Source of the DNA: CAZGDV01 sp964524995
Lineage (GTDB): Bacteria; Chloroflexota; Dehalococcoidia; SZUA-161
Length of the DNA stretch: 14,631 nucleotides
Reading direction: 5' to 3'
Assembly (NCBI GenBank): GCA_964524995.1
Contig: CAZGDV010000068.1
Location: 1 to 14,631, forward strand
Part shown: positions 6,539-13,266 of the stretch, in pieces
Position numbering within the stretch: position 1 is the first letter of the stretch
Layout: every line of letters starts with the position of its first letter
Program-made: the position numbers and the translations under genes
The notes under the pieces: model-generated
Seen by the model: the letters and a program-made list of their open reading frames with translations, nothing else
Databases searched by the model: none
Told to the model about the DNA's origin: nothing

Positions 6539-8449
6539 ATGGTCTTCGAAGAGATAAAACGTGAAGCGATGTCGTATTGGGAGGCAATGAAGAACAGCCC
6601 CAAACCTCGCATCCTGATCGGCATGGGCACGTGTGGCATGGCAGCGGGCGCTGAAGATATTCTCGTGGCTCTGGGCAAGGAGTTGGCAAGCCGCAAAATC
6701 GAGGCCGATATAATTCAAGTGGGCTGTATTGGGCTCTGCTATGCCGAGCCGCTGATCGAGATTATCAAGCCTGGTATGCCCAGCGTCTTCTACGCGAATC
6801 TTACGCCTGAACTCGTCGCTGAAATCGTCAATGACTACTTGCTTCTGGACAATCCTCGTGCAGACCTTGCGTTCGGCACTCGCCAAGAAGGTTTCCTGAA
6901 AGGAATCTCCCGGCTTTCCGATCTGCCTGTACTCAAGCCTCAAGTTCGCATTACTCTGCGCAACTGCGGAAATATAGATCCCGAGGACATCCGCTACTAC
7001 ATAGCTAGTGGTGGTTATGGAGGTCTGAGAAAAGCGCTCGACATGAAGCCCCAGGAAGTAATTGACGAGATTAAGAAGTCGGGATTGCGGGGGAGGGGAG
7101 GCGCGGGTTTCCCCACAGGGTCCAAGTGGCAATTCTGCCATGACGCTCCCGGCACTACCAAGTACATAATCTGCAATGCTGACGAAGGAGACCCCGGGGC
7201 TTTCATGGACAGGGCGGTGTTGGAGGGCGACCCGCACGCTGTTCTGGAAGGAATGCTCATTGGTGCCTATGCCATAGGGGCATCCAATGGCTACATTTAT
7301 GTTCGGGCGGAGTATCCTCTGGCCATTAGACGGCTACGAGTCGCGCTACAACAGATGGAGGAGCGTGGCTTGCTGGGCGACAACATCATGGATTCCGGCT
7401 TCAGCTTCGACGTCAAGATAAAAGAGGGTGCGGGTGCTTTTGTGTGTGGTGAAGAGACGGCACTGATGGCATCCATAGAGGGTAACCGGGGTATGCCCCG
7501 GTCCCGCCCTCCCTTCCCCGCTCAGGCTGGTCTGTGGGGAAAGCCCACCAATATCAACAACGTTGAGACTTGGGCCAATGTCTCTGCCATCCTCCAGAAG
7601 GGAGCAAACTGGTATGCCGGCTACGGCACCGAGAAGAGCAAAGGGACCAAGACCTTCTCTCTGGTGGGCAAGGTTATGCGCCCGGGGCTTATTGAAGTGC
7701 CTATGGGCATCACTCTGCGCGAAATCATCTATGGTATTGGCGGCGGGATTCCGGAGGGCAAGGATTTCAGAGCGGTGCAAACAGGTGGGCCCTCGGGAGG
7801 ATGTCTCCCTCCCAGCTTCCTCGATTCCCCTGTTGACTATGAATCCTTAGCAGCTGCTGGCTCCATTGTCGGCTCTGGTGGGATGGTGGTGCTGGACGAG
7901 AGCAGCTGTATGGTTGATGTGGCAAAGTATTTTGTCACCTTCACCCAAGCTGAGTCCTGCGGGAAGTGCATCCCTTGCCGTTGGGGCACCAAACAGATGC
8001 TCGACATTCTGGAGGATATAACCGACGGCAAAGGGCGACCGGGTGATATCGAATTGCTGATCGATCTCGGAGATGCGGTGAAGGCTGGATCGCTTTGCGG
8101 CCTTGGCCAGACGGCTCCAAACCCTGTTCTTACTACTATCCGCTACTTCCGTGATGAGTACGAGGCGCACATACGTGACAAACGCTGTCCGGCGCTGGCA
8201 TGCAAAGAACTCATAACCTACCACATTGTCCCTGACAAGTGTCAGGGTTGCGGTATCTGTGCCAGGGCTTGTCCTGTCGAGGCGATTACCGGCGGTAAGA
8301 GGATGGTACATGTCATAGATCAAGACCGATGTATCAAGTGCGGAAGCTGCTTGGACGTTTGCCCATCCAAGTTCAGTGCTGTGGAGAAGCTTTCCGGTGA
8401 GCCTGTGCCAGGTCCGCAAGAGCCTGTTCCCGTAGGCAGCACGACCTAA
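6539..8449 (+). CDS. NuoF-like NADH/FMN and Fe-S subunit of formate dehydrogenase (HydB/HylB type)
   Basis: A 636-residue diaphorase subunit. An N-terminal thioredoxin-like region (about 23-110) keeps only three likely [2Fe-2S] ligands (Cys32, Cys63, Cys67). The FMN/NADH core follows, with GRGGAGFPTGSKW (185-197), CNADEGDPGAFMDR (212-225) and EGAGAFVCGEETALM (296-310). An SLBB-like stretch and the N3 [4Fe-4S] site (Cys474, 477, 480 and 520) come next. The C-terminus adds two ferredoxin [4Fe-4S] motifs (Cys568/571/574/578 and Cys598/601/604/608), as in soluble hydrogenase and formate dehydrogenase diaphorases rather than respiratory NuoF. It should exchange electrons between NAD(P)H and the catalytic subunit, and the extra clusters could interact with ferredoxin. 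A strong Shine-Dalgarno GAGGAGG (6528-6534) sets ATG 6539. It shares the lower GC of the preceding gene. Confidence 0.95.
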   Translation: MVFEEIKREAMSYWEAMKNSPKPRILIGMGTCGMAAGAEDILVALGKELASRKIEADIIQVGCIGLCYAEPLIEIIKPGMPSVFYANLTPELVAEIVNDYLLLDNPRADLAFGTRQEGFLKGISRLSDLPVLKPQVRITLRNCGNIDPEDIRYYIASGGYGGLRKALDMKPQEVIDEIKKSGLRGRGGAGFPTGSKWQFCHDAPGTTKYIICNADEGDPGAFMDRAVLEGDPHAVLEGMLIGAYAIGASNGYIYVRAEYPLAIRRLRVALQQMEERGLLGDNIMDSGFSFDVKIKEGAGAFVCGEETALMASIEGNRGMPRSRPPFPAQAGLWGKPTNINNVETWANVSAILQKGANWYAGYGTEKSKGTKTFSLVGKVMRPGLIEVPMGITLREIIYGIGGGIPEGKDFRAVQTGGPSGGCLPPSFLDSPVDYESLAAAGSIVGSGGMVVLDESSCMVDVAKYFVTFTQAESCGKCIPCRWGTKQMLDILEDITDGKGRPGDIELLIDLGDAVKAGSLCGLGQTAPNPVLTTIRYFRDEYEAHIRDKRCPALACKELITYHIVPDKCQGCGICARACPVEAITGGKRMVHVIDQDRCIKCGSCLDVCPSKFSAVEKLSGEPVPGPQEPVPVGSTT

Positions 8450-8491
8450 GCACTGATGATGAACAAACCTTAGTGGCAAGGGAGTAAGACG

Positions 8492-11455
8492 ATGAGTGCA
8501 ATGGATACGATTGTTGAACCAAACAGGAAGGTGGAGACCGTTACACTCACCATAGATGGCAAGGAAGTCGAAGCGGAGAGAGGCGCTACTGTGCTGGAGG
8601 CGGCACTCGCCTCCGGTATATATATCCCGACGCTCTGCTACGACCCCGGCCTGAAGCCGTACGGGGCTTGCCGCCTCTGCGTCGTTGAGATTGAAGGAAT
8701 GCGCGGCCTGGTCACATCGTGCACTACCACGGCAACGGACGGCATGATAGTGCGTACAGAGACACCGAAGGTGAACCAGTCGCGTCGAATTACACTTGAG
8801 CTGATTATGGCCAACCATCACGGCGATTGTCTTACCTGTCCGAAGAACCAGCAGTGTGAGTTGCAAAAGGTCGCACGGTACCTGGATATTGATGACGAGC
8901 ATTTCCAACAATTGCGAAAGAGCACGCGGATTCTTCCTATCGATGACAGCCATCCGGCGTTCTCCCTCGATCCGAACAAGTGCATACTCTGCGGAAGATG
9001 CGTACGGGCATGCCACGAGATAGCATGTGTCGGCGCGATCGATCTGGCCTTCCGAGGCAATGATGCAAAGATCAGCACGTTCGGCGGCAAGCCGATGGTT
9101 GAATCCATTTGCCAGTCATGTGGCGAGTGCGTTTCCCAATGTCCGACGGGCGCTCTGGTACCCAAAGATGCCAGGCAGGCGTCGCATCAGGTCAAGACGA
9201 TTTGTCCCTACTGTGGTGTTGGCTGCTCGATATACCTGGGAGTTCGCGGCAATGAGATAGTCGACGTTCAGGGAGACAAGGAGAGCCCCGTCAACAAGGG
9301 CGGCCTGTGTGTGAAAGGGCGTTTCGGGTTCGATTTCGTAAGTCATCCGGACAGACTCACCACACCACTCATACGCAACGAAGGCCGTGCCAAGGACGAC
9401 AAGGTCAACGGCAATCTCCGCGATGTCTTCCGTGAGGCGAGTTGGGATGAGGCTCTTGATCTCGTCGCCAGCAGACTCTCACAGATAATCAAGGAACGCG
9501 GGCCCGACAGCATTGGAGTCCTCAGCTCGGCCAAGTTCACCAACGAAGAGAACTACCTGGTGGAGAAATTCGCACGTCTGGTTGTGGGCACGAACAACGT
9601 CGACCATTGCGCACGTCTCTGCCACGCATCTACCGTGGTCGCGGCACTGGCGGCCTTCGGCGACGGCGCGATGAGCAACTCGATAGAGGACTTCGCAAAG
9701 GCTGACTTGCTCTTCGTGATTGGATCCAATACAACCGAGTGCCACCCGATCATTGGCAGGACCATGCGCCAGGCTCTGGCGCGCGGCGGAACCAAACTCA
9801 TCGTGGCTGACCCGAGGATGACCGAGTTCGCCAAGCTCTCGAGTGCGCACCTGCAGCACAGGCCCGGTTCAGATGTAGCGCTGCTGAACGCAATGATGCA
9901 CGTAATCATCGATGAGAACCTCCACGACAAGGAGTTCATACATGAGCGGACCGAGGGCTTCGAGGAACTCGCGGAGACCGTCAAGAAGTACACTCCGGAG
10001 ATGGCCGAGGGGATCACAGGTGTTCCCAAGGCACACATAGTGAAGGCGGCACGCCTGTTTGCCGGGGCTGATAAGGCTGCGATCCTCTACGGCATGGGGA
10101 TCACCCAGCACACGACCGGTACGGACAATGTCAAGAGCGTAGCCAACCTGCTGATGCTGACGGGGAACATGGGCAGACCGGGTACCGGCTTCAGTCCGCT
10201 GAGGGGACAGAACAATGTCCAGGGCGCGTGTGACATGGGAGCCCTTCCCAACGTCTTCCCCGGCTATCAGCGGGTGGACAACCCGGAGGCGAGGGGCAAG
10301 TTTGAGGCGGCCTGGGGCCGATCTCTGAGCGGGACTTCGGGCATACCCGTCACGGAGATGATCGAAGCGGCCTCCATGGGCGTCATCAAGGCAATGTATG
10401 TGGCTGGCGAGAACCCGATGATGAGCGAGCCTTACCTGGCCCACGTCAAGCGCGCTATGAGCAGCCTCGATTTCCTGGTAGTGCAAGACGTCTTCCCGAC
10501 CGAGACGGCCGTGATGGCGGACGTGATACTACCAGCCGCTGCGTTCGCGGAGAAAGACGGGACCTTCACCAACACCGAACGACGTGTACAGCGGCTCAGG
10601 AGGGCGGTTGATGCTCCGGGTGAGGCCAGGCCCGACTGGCAGATCACGAGCGAACTGGCGAACCGCATGGGGTTCAGCTTCGACTACTCCAGCCCCAAGG
10701 AGATCATGGACGAGATCGCATCGCTGACTCCCATCTACGGCGGCATGCAGTACGACCGCCTCGAAGCGTACGGACTGCAGTGGCCGTGTCCCGACAGGTC
10801 GCATCCCGGTACGCCCATGCTCCATGTGGGCAAGTTCACCAGGGGCCTGGGTAAGTTCCATGCGGTCGAGTACAGGCCTCCCGCTGAATCCGTGTCCGAG
10901 GAGTACCCGCTGATACTGACGACCGGGCGAATTCTCGAGCATTGGCACACCGGGACCATGAGCCGACGTTCCAGAGTGCTGAATGATCTCAGCCCAACCG
11001 GGGCCGTGGACATACATCCGTCCGATGCCTTGAAGCTGGGGATAGTGGACGGCGACATCCTGGCGATTGCTTCCGAAAGGGGCAGGATTGAGGCCCCGGT
11101 CCATGTGACGGATGAGACGTCTCCAGGTCTTGCATTCATGGCGTTCCATTGGAGCGAGTCGCCGGCGAATGCACTCACCAACGACGCGCTGGACCCGTCG
11201 GCCAAGATACCGGAGTTCAAGGTGACTGCTGTCAAGGCGGTGCTTGCCGTCCTGGACAGGGCGGCTCAGGACAATGAGTTCTTCGCTCGATTGGCGGCGA
11301 ATCCGGTCGAAACCCTCAAGGAATACGACCTGACCCCGGAGGAGAAGGCGGCAATCCTGAGTGGAGACATTCGAAAGATCGAGTCCTGGGTTGGCAAGCT
11401 CGATGACAGGCTGAAGAGATGGCTCATAGCCAGGCTGCAGCAAGAGAGCTGGTAG
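8492..11455 (+). CDS. fdhA: Formate dehydrogenase catalytic (Mo/W bis-MGD) subunit with extra C-terminal domain
   Basis: Oxidises formate to CO2 (or the reverse) at a Mo/W-pterin centre in the cytosol and passes electrons through an Fe-S chain to the NuoE/NuoF-like partners. The N-terminus is NuoG-like: [2Fe-2S] (Cys49, 60, 63, 77), a His-Cys [4Fe-4S] site (His109 or 110, Cys113, 116, 122) and two ferredoxin motifs (Cys164/167/170/174 and Cys207/210/213/217). The molybdopterin part starts with Cys238/241/245/273. Active-site Cys377-His378 in NVDHCARLCHAST align with Sec-His of E. coli FdhF, so this is a cysteine enzyme. RGQNNVQGACDMG (571-583) and GEN/TERRVQ segments are formate dehydrogenase-like. 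The family normally ends soon after PEFKVTAV (907-914). Here 73 further residues form a domain matching the small protein at 5519-5881. AAGGGAG before ATG 8492 supports the start. Confidence 0.96.
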   Translation: MSAMDTIVEPNRKVETVTLTIDGKEVEAERGATVLEAALASGIYIPTLCYDPGLKPYGACRLCVVEIEGMRGLVTSCTTTATDGMIVRTETPKVNQSRRITLELIMANHHGDCLTCPKNQQCELQKVARYLDIDDEHFQQLRKSTRILPIDDSHPAFSLDPNKCILCGRCVRACHEIACVGAIDLAFRGNDAKISTFGGKPMVESICQSCGECVSQCPTGALVPKDARQASHQVKTICPYCGVGCSIYLGVRGNEIVDVQGDKESPVNKGGLCVKGRFGFDFVSHPDRLTTPLIRNEGRAKDDKVNGNLRDVFREASWDEALDLVASRLSQIIKERGPDSIGVLSSAKFTNEENYLVEKFARLVVGTNNVDHCARLCHASTVVAALAAFGDGAMSNSIEDFAKADLLFVIGSNTTECHPIIGRTMRQALARGGTKLIVADPRMTEFAKLSSAHLQHRPGSDVALLNAMMHVIIDENLHDKEFIHERTEGFEELAETVKKYTPEMAEGITGVPKAHIVKAARLFAGADKAAILYGMGITQHTTGTDNVKSVANLLMLTGNMGRPGTGFSPLRGQNNVQGACDMGALPNVFPGYQRVDNPEARGKFEAAWGRSLSGTSGIPVTEMIEAASMGVIKAMYVAGENPMMSEPYLAHVKRAMSSLDFLVVQDVFPTETAVMADVILPAAAFAEKDGTFTNTERRVQRLRRAVDAPGEARPDWQITSELANRMGFSFDYSSPKEIMDEIASLTPIYGGMQYDRLEAYGLQWPCPDRSHPGTPMLHVGKFTRGLGKFHAVEYRPPAESVSEEYPLILTTGRILEHWHTGTMSRRSRVLNDLSPTGAVDIHPSDALKLGIVDGDILAIASERGRIEAPVHVTDETSPGLAFMAFHWSESPANALTNDALDPSAKIPEFKVTAVKAVLAVLDRAAQDNEFFARLAANPVETLKEYDLTPEEKAAILSGDIRKIESWVGKLDDRLKRWLIARLQQESW
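11234..11452 (+). other. C-terminal tail domain of FdhA, paralogous to the small stand-alone protein
   Basis: Codons 915-987 of the catalytic subunit encode the pattern FFARLAANPVETLKEYDLT followed by EEKAAILSGD, ESWVGKLDDRL and a final RLQQESW. Against residues 48-120 of the small protein (5660-5878) there are 46 identities in 73 positions and no gaps. It begins directly after the canonical end of the dehydrogenase fold, with no long linker. The shared extreme C-terminus suggests that the end itself is under selection. Confidence 0.85.
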
Positions 11456-11459
11456 TTGA

Positions 11460-11483
11460 TGCCGGCGTTGGTTGCCGCCGGCA
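11460..11483 (+). other. Hairpin just after fdhA
   Basis: TGCCGGCG (11460-11467) pairs perfectly with CGCCGGCA (11476-11483) across an 8-base loop, four bases after the fdhA stop. No T-run follows, so it may be an RNA 3'-end stabiliser or a weak terminator. Two weaker hairpins lie further on: GCTGGTG/CACCAGC (11549-11570) and GTATCC/GGATAC (11571-11597). Confidence 0.4.
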
Positions 11484-11611
11484 AGTGCCGATCCTTGGGC
11501 GAACCCCATGGCCCTAAACGTCTATCGGGGATGGATGTGCTACCGTATGCTGGTGTACCGTAGCACCAGCGTATCCTCAGGGCATCGTCGGGGATACACG
11601 CGACCTCGGGC

Positions 11612-11645
11612 CAAAGAGAAAGCCGCCCACGGCTGTGGGCGGCTT
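11612..11645 (-). terminator. Intrinsic terminator for the orphan regulator unit, possibly bidirectional
   Basis: An 11-bp perfect stem, AAGCCGCCCAC (11620-11630) with GTGGGCGGCTT (11635-11645), and a 4-base loop. Read leftward it is followed by a T-rich TTTCTCTTT, and it sits 22 bases after the response regulator stop. Rightward, the trailing bases (CGTTT) are weaker, so it may also stop leftover transcription from fdhA. Confidence 0.75.
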
Positions 11646-11667
11646 CGTTTCCCGAGTCTTTGCTCGG

Positions 11668-12444
11668 CTATCCGAGCGTGTGAGTGTCGCGGAACAGGCC
11701 AGCCGGTGTAGCCTGGTCCTTGGCCTGGCCGCCATCGTGACCGGCCTGGATTGATATCCACCCGTTCCGGACAGCCAGCATCACCGCGTGAGCCCTGTCG
11801 TTGGCGTTCAGCTTCCTGAGTATCGCGCTCACATGGTTCTTGATCGTCTGTTCGCTGATCCCCAGGATGTTGGCAATCCGCTTGTTCGAGTTGCCCTCTG
11901 CGATATGGCTGAGTATCTGGATCTCCTTCGACGTCAGCGGCGTCGTGATGTCCTCCACAGCCCTGCCCATGGACGCCATGTCCTGGAACTGGCGAAGGAC
12001 GCGCCAGGCCACCCTGGGCCTCATGCTGACGCTATCGTTGATCGGGTACTCGCCGTTGGAAGCACGCTTGATTATTTCGGTTAGCTCATTTGACGTCAGG
12101 TTCTTGCTCCTGAGATACGCCACGGCCCCCGTCTTGATGACCTCGAAAAGCTCCTCGTCGTCCTCATCCGGATTCGTGCTCAGCATGACGACCTTCGTCC
12201 CGGGGAAGTTGCGCGATACCTTCTTGCACATCTCGAGTCCCTTCAGGAAGGGATACCCGATGTCCATGAGCACGATATCGGGAGAGTGGGCTGCCACCTG
12301 GCGCATAGCCTCCTGGCCGTCCTCGCCAGGCTCGCATTCCAGGATATCGAGGATCTCAGGCGTGCCCTGTTCGGTCAGCGCCTGTCGTACACCTGCCCGG
12401 AAGAACGGTTGGCTGTCTATGACCATTACTATTACTTTACGCAT
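11668..12444 (-). CDS. Orphan NarL-type response regulator with unusual receiver details
   Basis: A 258-residue regulator. The receiver (about 1-128) has Asp10 but Ser11 instead of the usual second acidic residue, phospho-acceptor Asp61 in IVLMDIG, Ser/Thr in VVMLSTN, and Lys114 in AYLRSKNL. That last segment has one more residue than the usual YLxK spacing. The LuxR-type helix-turn-helix starts at LTSKEIQILSHIAEG (170-184) and continues NKRIANILGISEQTIKNHVSAILRKL (187-212). A polar tail of about 25 residues ends the protein. AGGTGG precedes ATG 12444 at a good distance. No kinase gene is adjacent; the gene follows a small DNA-binding protein gene by 30 bases in the same direction. The deviations may mean weak or absent phosphorylation, or simply a divergent partner. 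Confidence 0.92.
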   Translation of the reverse strand: MRKVIVMVIDSQPFFRAGVRQALTEQGTPEILDILECEPGEDGQEAMRQVAAHSPDIVLMDIGYPFLKGLEMCKKVSRNFPGTKVVMLSTNPDEDDEELFEVIKTGAVAYLRSKNLTSNELTEIIKRASNGEYPINDSVSMRPRVAWRVLRQFQDMASMGRAVEDITTPLTSKEIQILSHIAEGNSNKRIANILGISEQTIKNHVSAILRKLNANDRAHAVMLAVRNGWISIQAGHDGGQAKDQATPAGLFRDTHTLG

Positions 12445-12474
12445 GATTCCACCTACGCATCACGTGGTAGTTGT

Positions 12475-12714
12475 TTAGTAGAAAGTGTTGGCTGCTCTCA
12501 CGGGTGCGCTCCGCTTCTCTTCCTCGAGAAGCTGAGCGATGTCTTCCAGCCGGAACCTTCGATCGCCGCGCGGGCCGATGCGATAAGCCTTTATGAGACC
12601 CCGATCGCTCCACCTGCGCAATGTGTTGCTGTGCACATGAAGGATCTGGCTTACTTCTCTGACTGTGAGCATGGTACCGTTGGGGTTATTGGCCAGCATT
12701 GCTACCTTCTCCAT
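12475..12714 (-). CDS. Small BldC/MerR-like helix-turn-helix DNA-binding protein
   Basis: A 79-residue protein with LTVREVSQILHVHSNTLRRW (16-35), then SDRGLIKAYRIGPRGDRRFR and LEDIAQLLEE. This is the excisionase/BldC-type winged helix that recognises the first half of MerR sites; there is no effector domain. ATG 12714 is the longest start. However, GAGAAGG, which encodes its own residues 2-4, is an excellent Shine-Dalgarno for ATG 12699, so a 74-residue product is at least as likely. It is the first gene of a two-gene leftward unit with the orphan response regulator. No integrase or phage gene is nearby, which argues for a transcription regulator rather than an excisionase. Confidence 0.85.
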   Translation of the reverse strand: MEKVAMLANNPNGTMLTVREVSQILHVHSNTLRRWSDRGLIKAYRIGPRGDRRFRLEDIAQLLEEEKRSAPVRAANTFY

Positions 12715-12738
12715 CTACTCGTAAGGTACCTGGTTACC

Positions 12739-12780
12739 ACTATAAGCAACGTAACTCAACCCCACAATCACCCAATTGGG
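12739..12780 (-). promoter_or_regulatory. Candidate promoter for the BldC-like/response regulator unit, with adjacent palindrome
   Basis: Reading leftward, TTGTGG (12762-12767) and TATAGT (12739-12744) are 17 bases apart. The likely start is near 12732, about 18 bases before ATG 12714 and about 33 before the alternative start at 12699. Immediately upstream lies a perfect palindrome CCCAATTGGG (12771-12780), where a class II activator or repressor could bind. The -35 match is weak. Confidence 0.4.
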
Positions 12781-13010
12781 CTAATGCCCGTAGTAAATGG
12801 TCATGTGAAAAACGTATACGCATAAGGAGGTAATGGAGGGTTGTGTCGTGTCTGGTCACCCCCCTACCGGGCTACACGGTAGGCGAGGGGCTGCGAAATA
12901 ATGCCGGCGCCCGAGGGCGAGTCACATACGTGCTGTCGGCCATCAATATGACTGTGAACCCGACTTATCCCACAGGGGATAGCCCATAAGCACTAGATGG
13001 ACTAGTCACG

Positions 13011-13030
13011 AGTACCGGTACTGAAGTACC
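13011..13030. promoter_or_regulatory. Perfect 12-bp palindrome plus a third half-site
   Basis: AGTACCGGTACT (13011-13022) is a perfect palindrome. A further half-site AGTACC (13025-13030) follows after two bases. It ends about 40 bases before the -35 of the rightward promoter, a typical place for an operator. The regulator is unknown; the two DNA-binding proteins encoded to the left are candidates by position only. Confidence 0.45.
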
Positions 13031-13071
13031 AGATCGGTGGGTAAGTGTAGATTTGTAGTAGGGTGTGTAGG

Positions 13072-13100
13072 TTGACATTTGAGGCGGCGGGCGATACACT
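13072..13100 (+). promoter_or_regulatory. Consensus-like sigma70 promoter
   Basis: A perfect TTGACA (13072-13077) and TACACT (13095-13100, 4 of 6 to TATAAT) with an optimal 17-base spacer. Transcription should begin near 13107, at the foot of the first stem-loop of the downstream RNA. Confidence 0.7.
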
Positions 13101-13105
13101 CTTGG

Positions 13106-13236
13106 ACACGGGAGAGCCATACCCGATTGTCCTCTCCTGTGTGGGTGTGAGGTAGCAGTGAGCCACTATCTGGAATTGGTCACTTGGATAGTGGGGAGCC
13201 AACAGTGAAACCGACCTGACACGGTCGGTTTTTTTT
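13106..13236 (+). ncRNA. Candidate small RNA or terminator-type leader
   Basis: Between the promoter at 13072-13100 and an intrinsic terminator there are about 130 bases without a credible reading frame. They form an 11-bp stem (13106-13116 with 13132-13142, one G-U pair, 15-base loop) and then an 8-bp perfect stem, CCACTATC/GATAGTGG (13163-13170 with 13187-13194). They end in the terminator. I could not match it to a riboswitch or RNA family I know; the c-di-GMP, glycine, fluoride, TPP and SRP signatures were looked for and not found. The next gene starts 31 bases after the T-run, so a leader that controls the adhesin-like gene by termination is as likely as an independent small RNA. Confidence 0.5.
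13208..13236 (+). terminator. Canonical intrinsic terminator
   Basis: AAACCGACC (13208-13216) pairs with GGTCGGTTT (13223-13231) across a 6-base loop, followed by eight consecutive T (13229-13236). It lies between the promoter at 13072 and the coding start at 13267, so read-through must be allowed or another promoter used for the downstream gene. Confidence 0.85.
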
Positions 13237-13266
13237 CAGTTGAACACGAGAAGCGGGGGTGAACCG

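Larger units (their letters stand above)
12715..13266. other. 552-base non-coding region rich in palindromes and hairpins
   Basis: Besides the items listed separately (leftward promoter, palindromes, rightward promoter, hairpins, terminator), this stretch has three further stem-loops. One is CCTACCG/CGGTAGG (12863-12883), extended by CCCC/GGGG outside a bulge. The others are TATCCC/GGGATA (12966-12981) and ACTAG/CTAGT (12992-13006). An AAGGAGG-like Shine-Dalgarno (12824-12830) lies too close to ATG 12833, which opens only a 22-codon frame. I see no convincing protein gene. Confidence 0.6.

Noticed and set aside
6134..7237. Leftward 367-codon open frame opposite the NuoE- and NuoF-like genes
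   Set aside because: Antisense to two genes with full family motifs; its translation has no recognisable domain and spans an intergenic gap.
7847..9016. Leftward 389-codon open frame opposite the NuoF-like gene and fdhA
   Set aside because: Shadow of two well-supported genes; low-complexity, Arg/His/Leu-rich product without motifs.
9596..9640. Possible selenocysteine site in the formate dehydrogenase active site
   Set aside because: The codon at the Sec position is TGC (Cys377) and the gene has no internal TGA, so this is the cysteine form.
10529..11509. Leftward 326-codon open frame opposite the fdhA 3' end
   Set aside because: Antisense to conserved molybdopterin-domain and tail sequence; no motifs.
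12475..12714. Phage or integrative-element excisionase
   Set aside because: The fold is compatible, but no integrase, attachment-site repeat or phage gene is in the window, and the gene is in a unit with a response regulator.
12286..12825. Rightward 179-codon open frame opposite the orphan regulator and BldC-like gene
   Set aside because: Overlaps two well-supported leftward genes and their promoter; no motif.
13106..13200. c-di-GMP (GEMM) riboswitch controlling the surface protein
   Set aside because: A GGTAGC string is present, but the conserved ACGCAAAGCC-type segment and the tetraloop receptor arrangement are not visible.
13002..13202. Leftward 66-codon open frame in the intergenic region
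   Set aside because: Crosses a consensus-like promoter and two hairpins; no ribosome-binding site or family resemblance.
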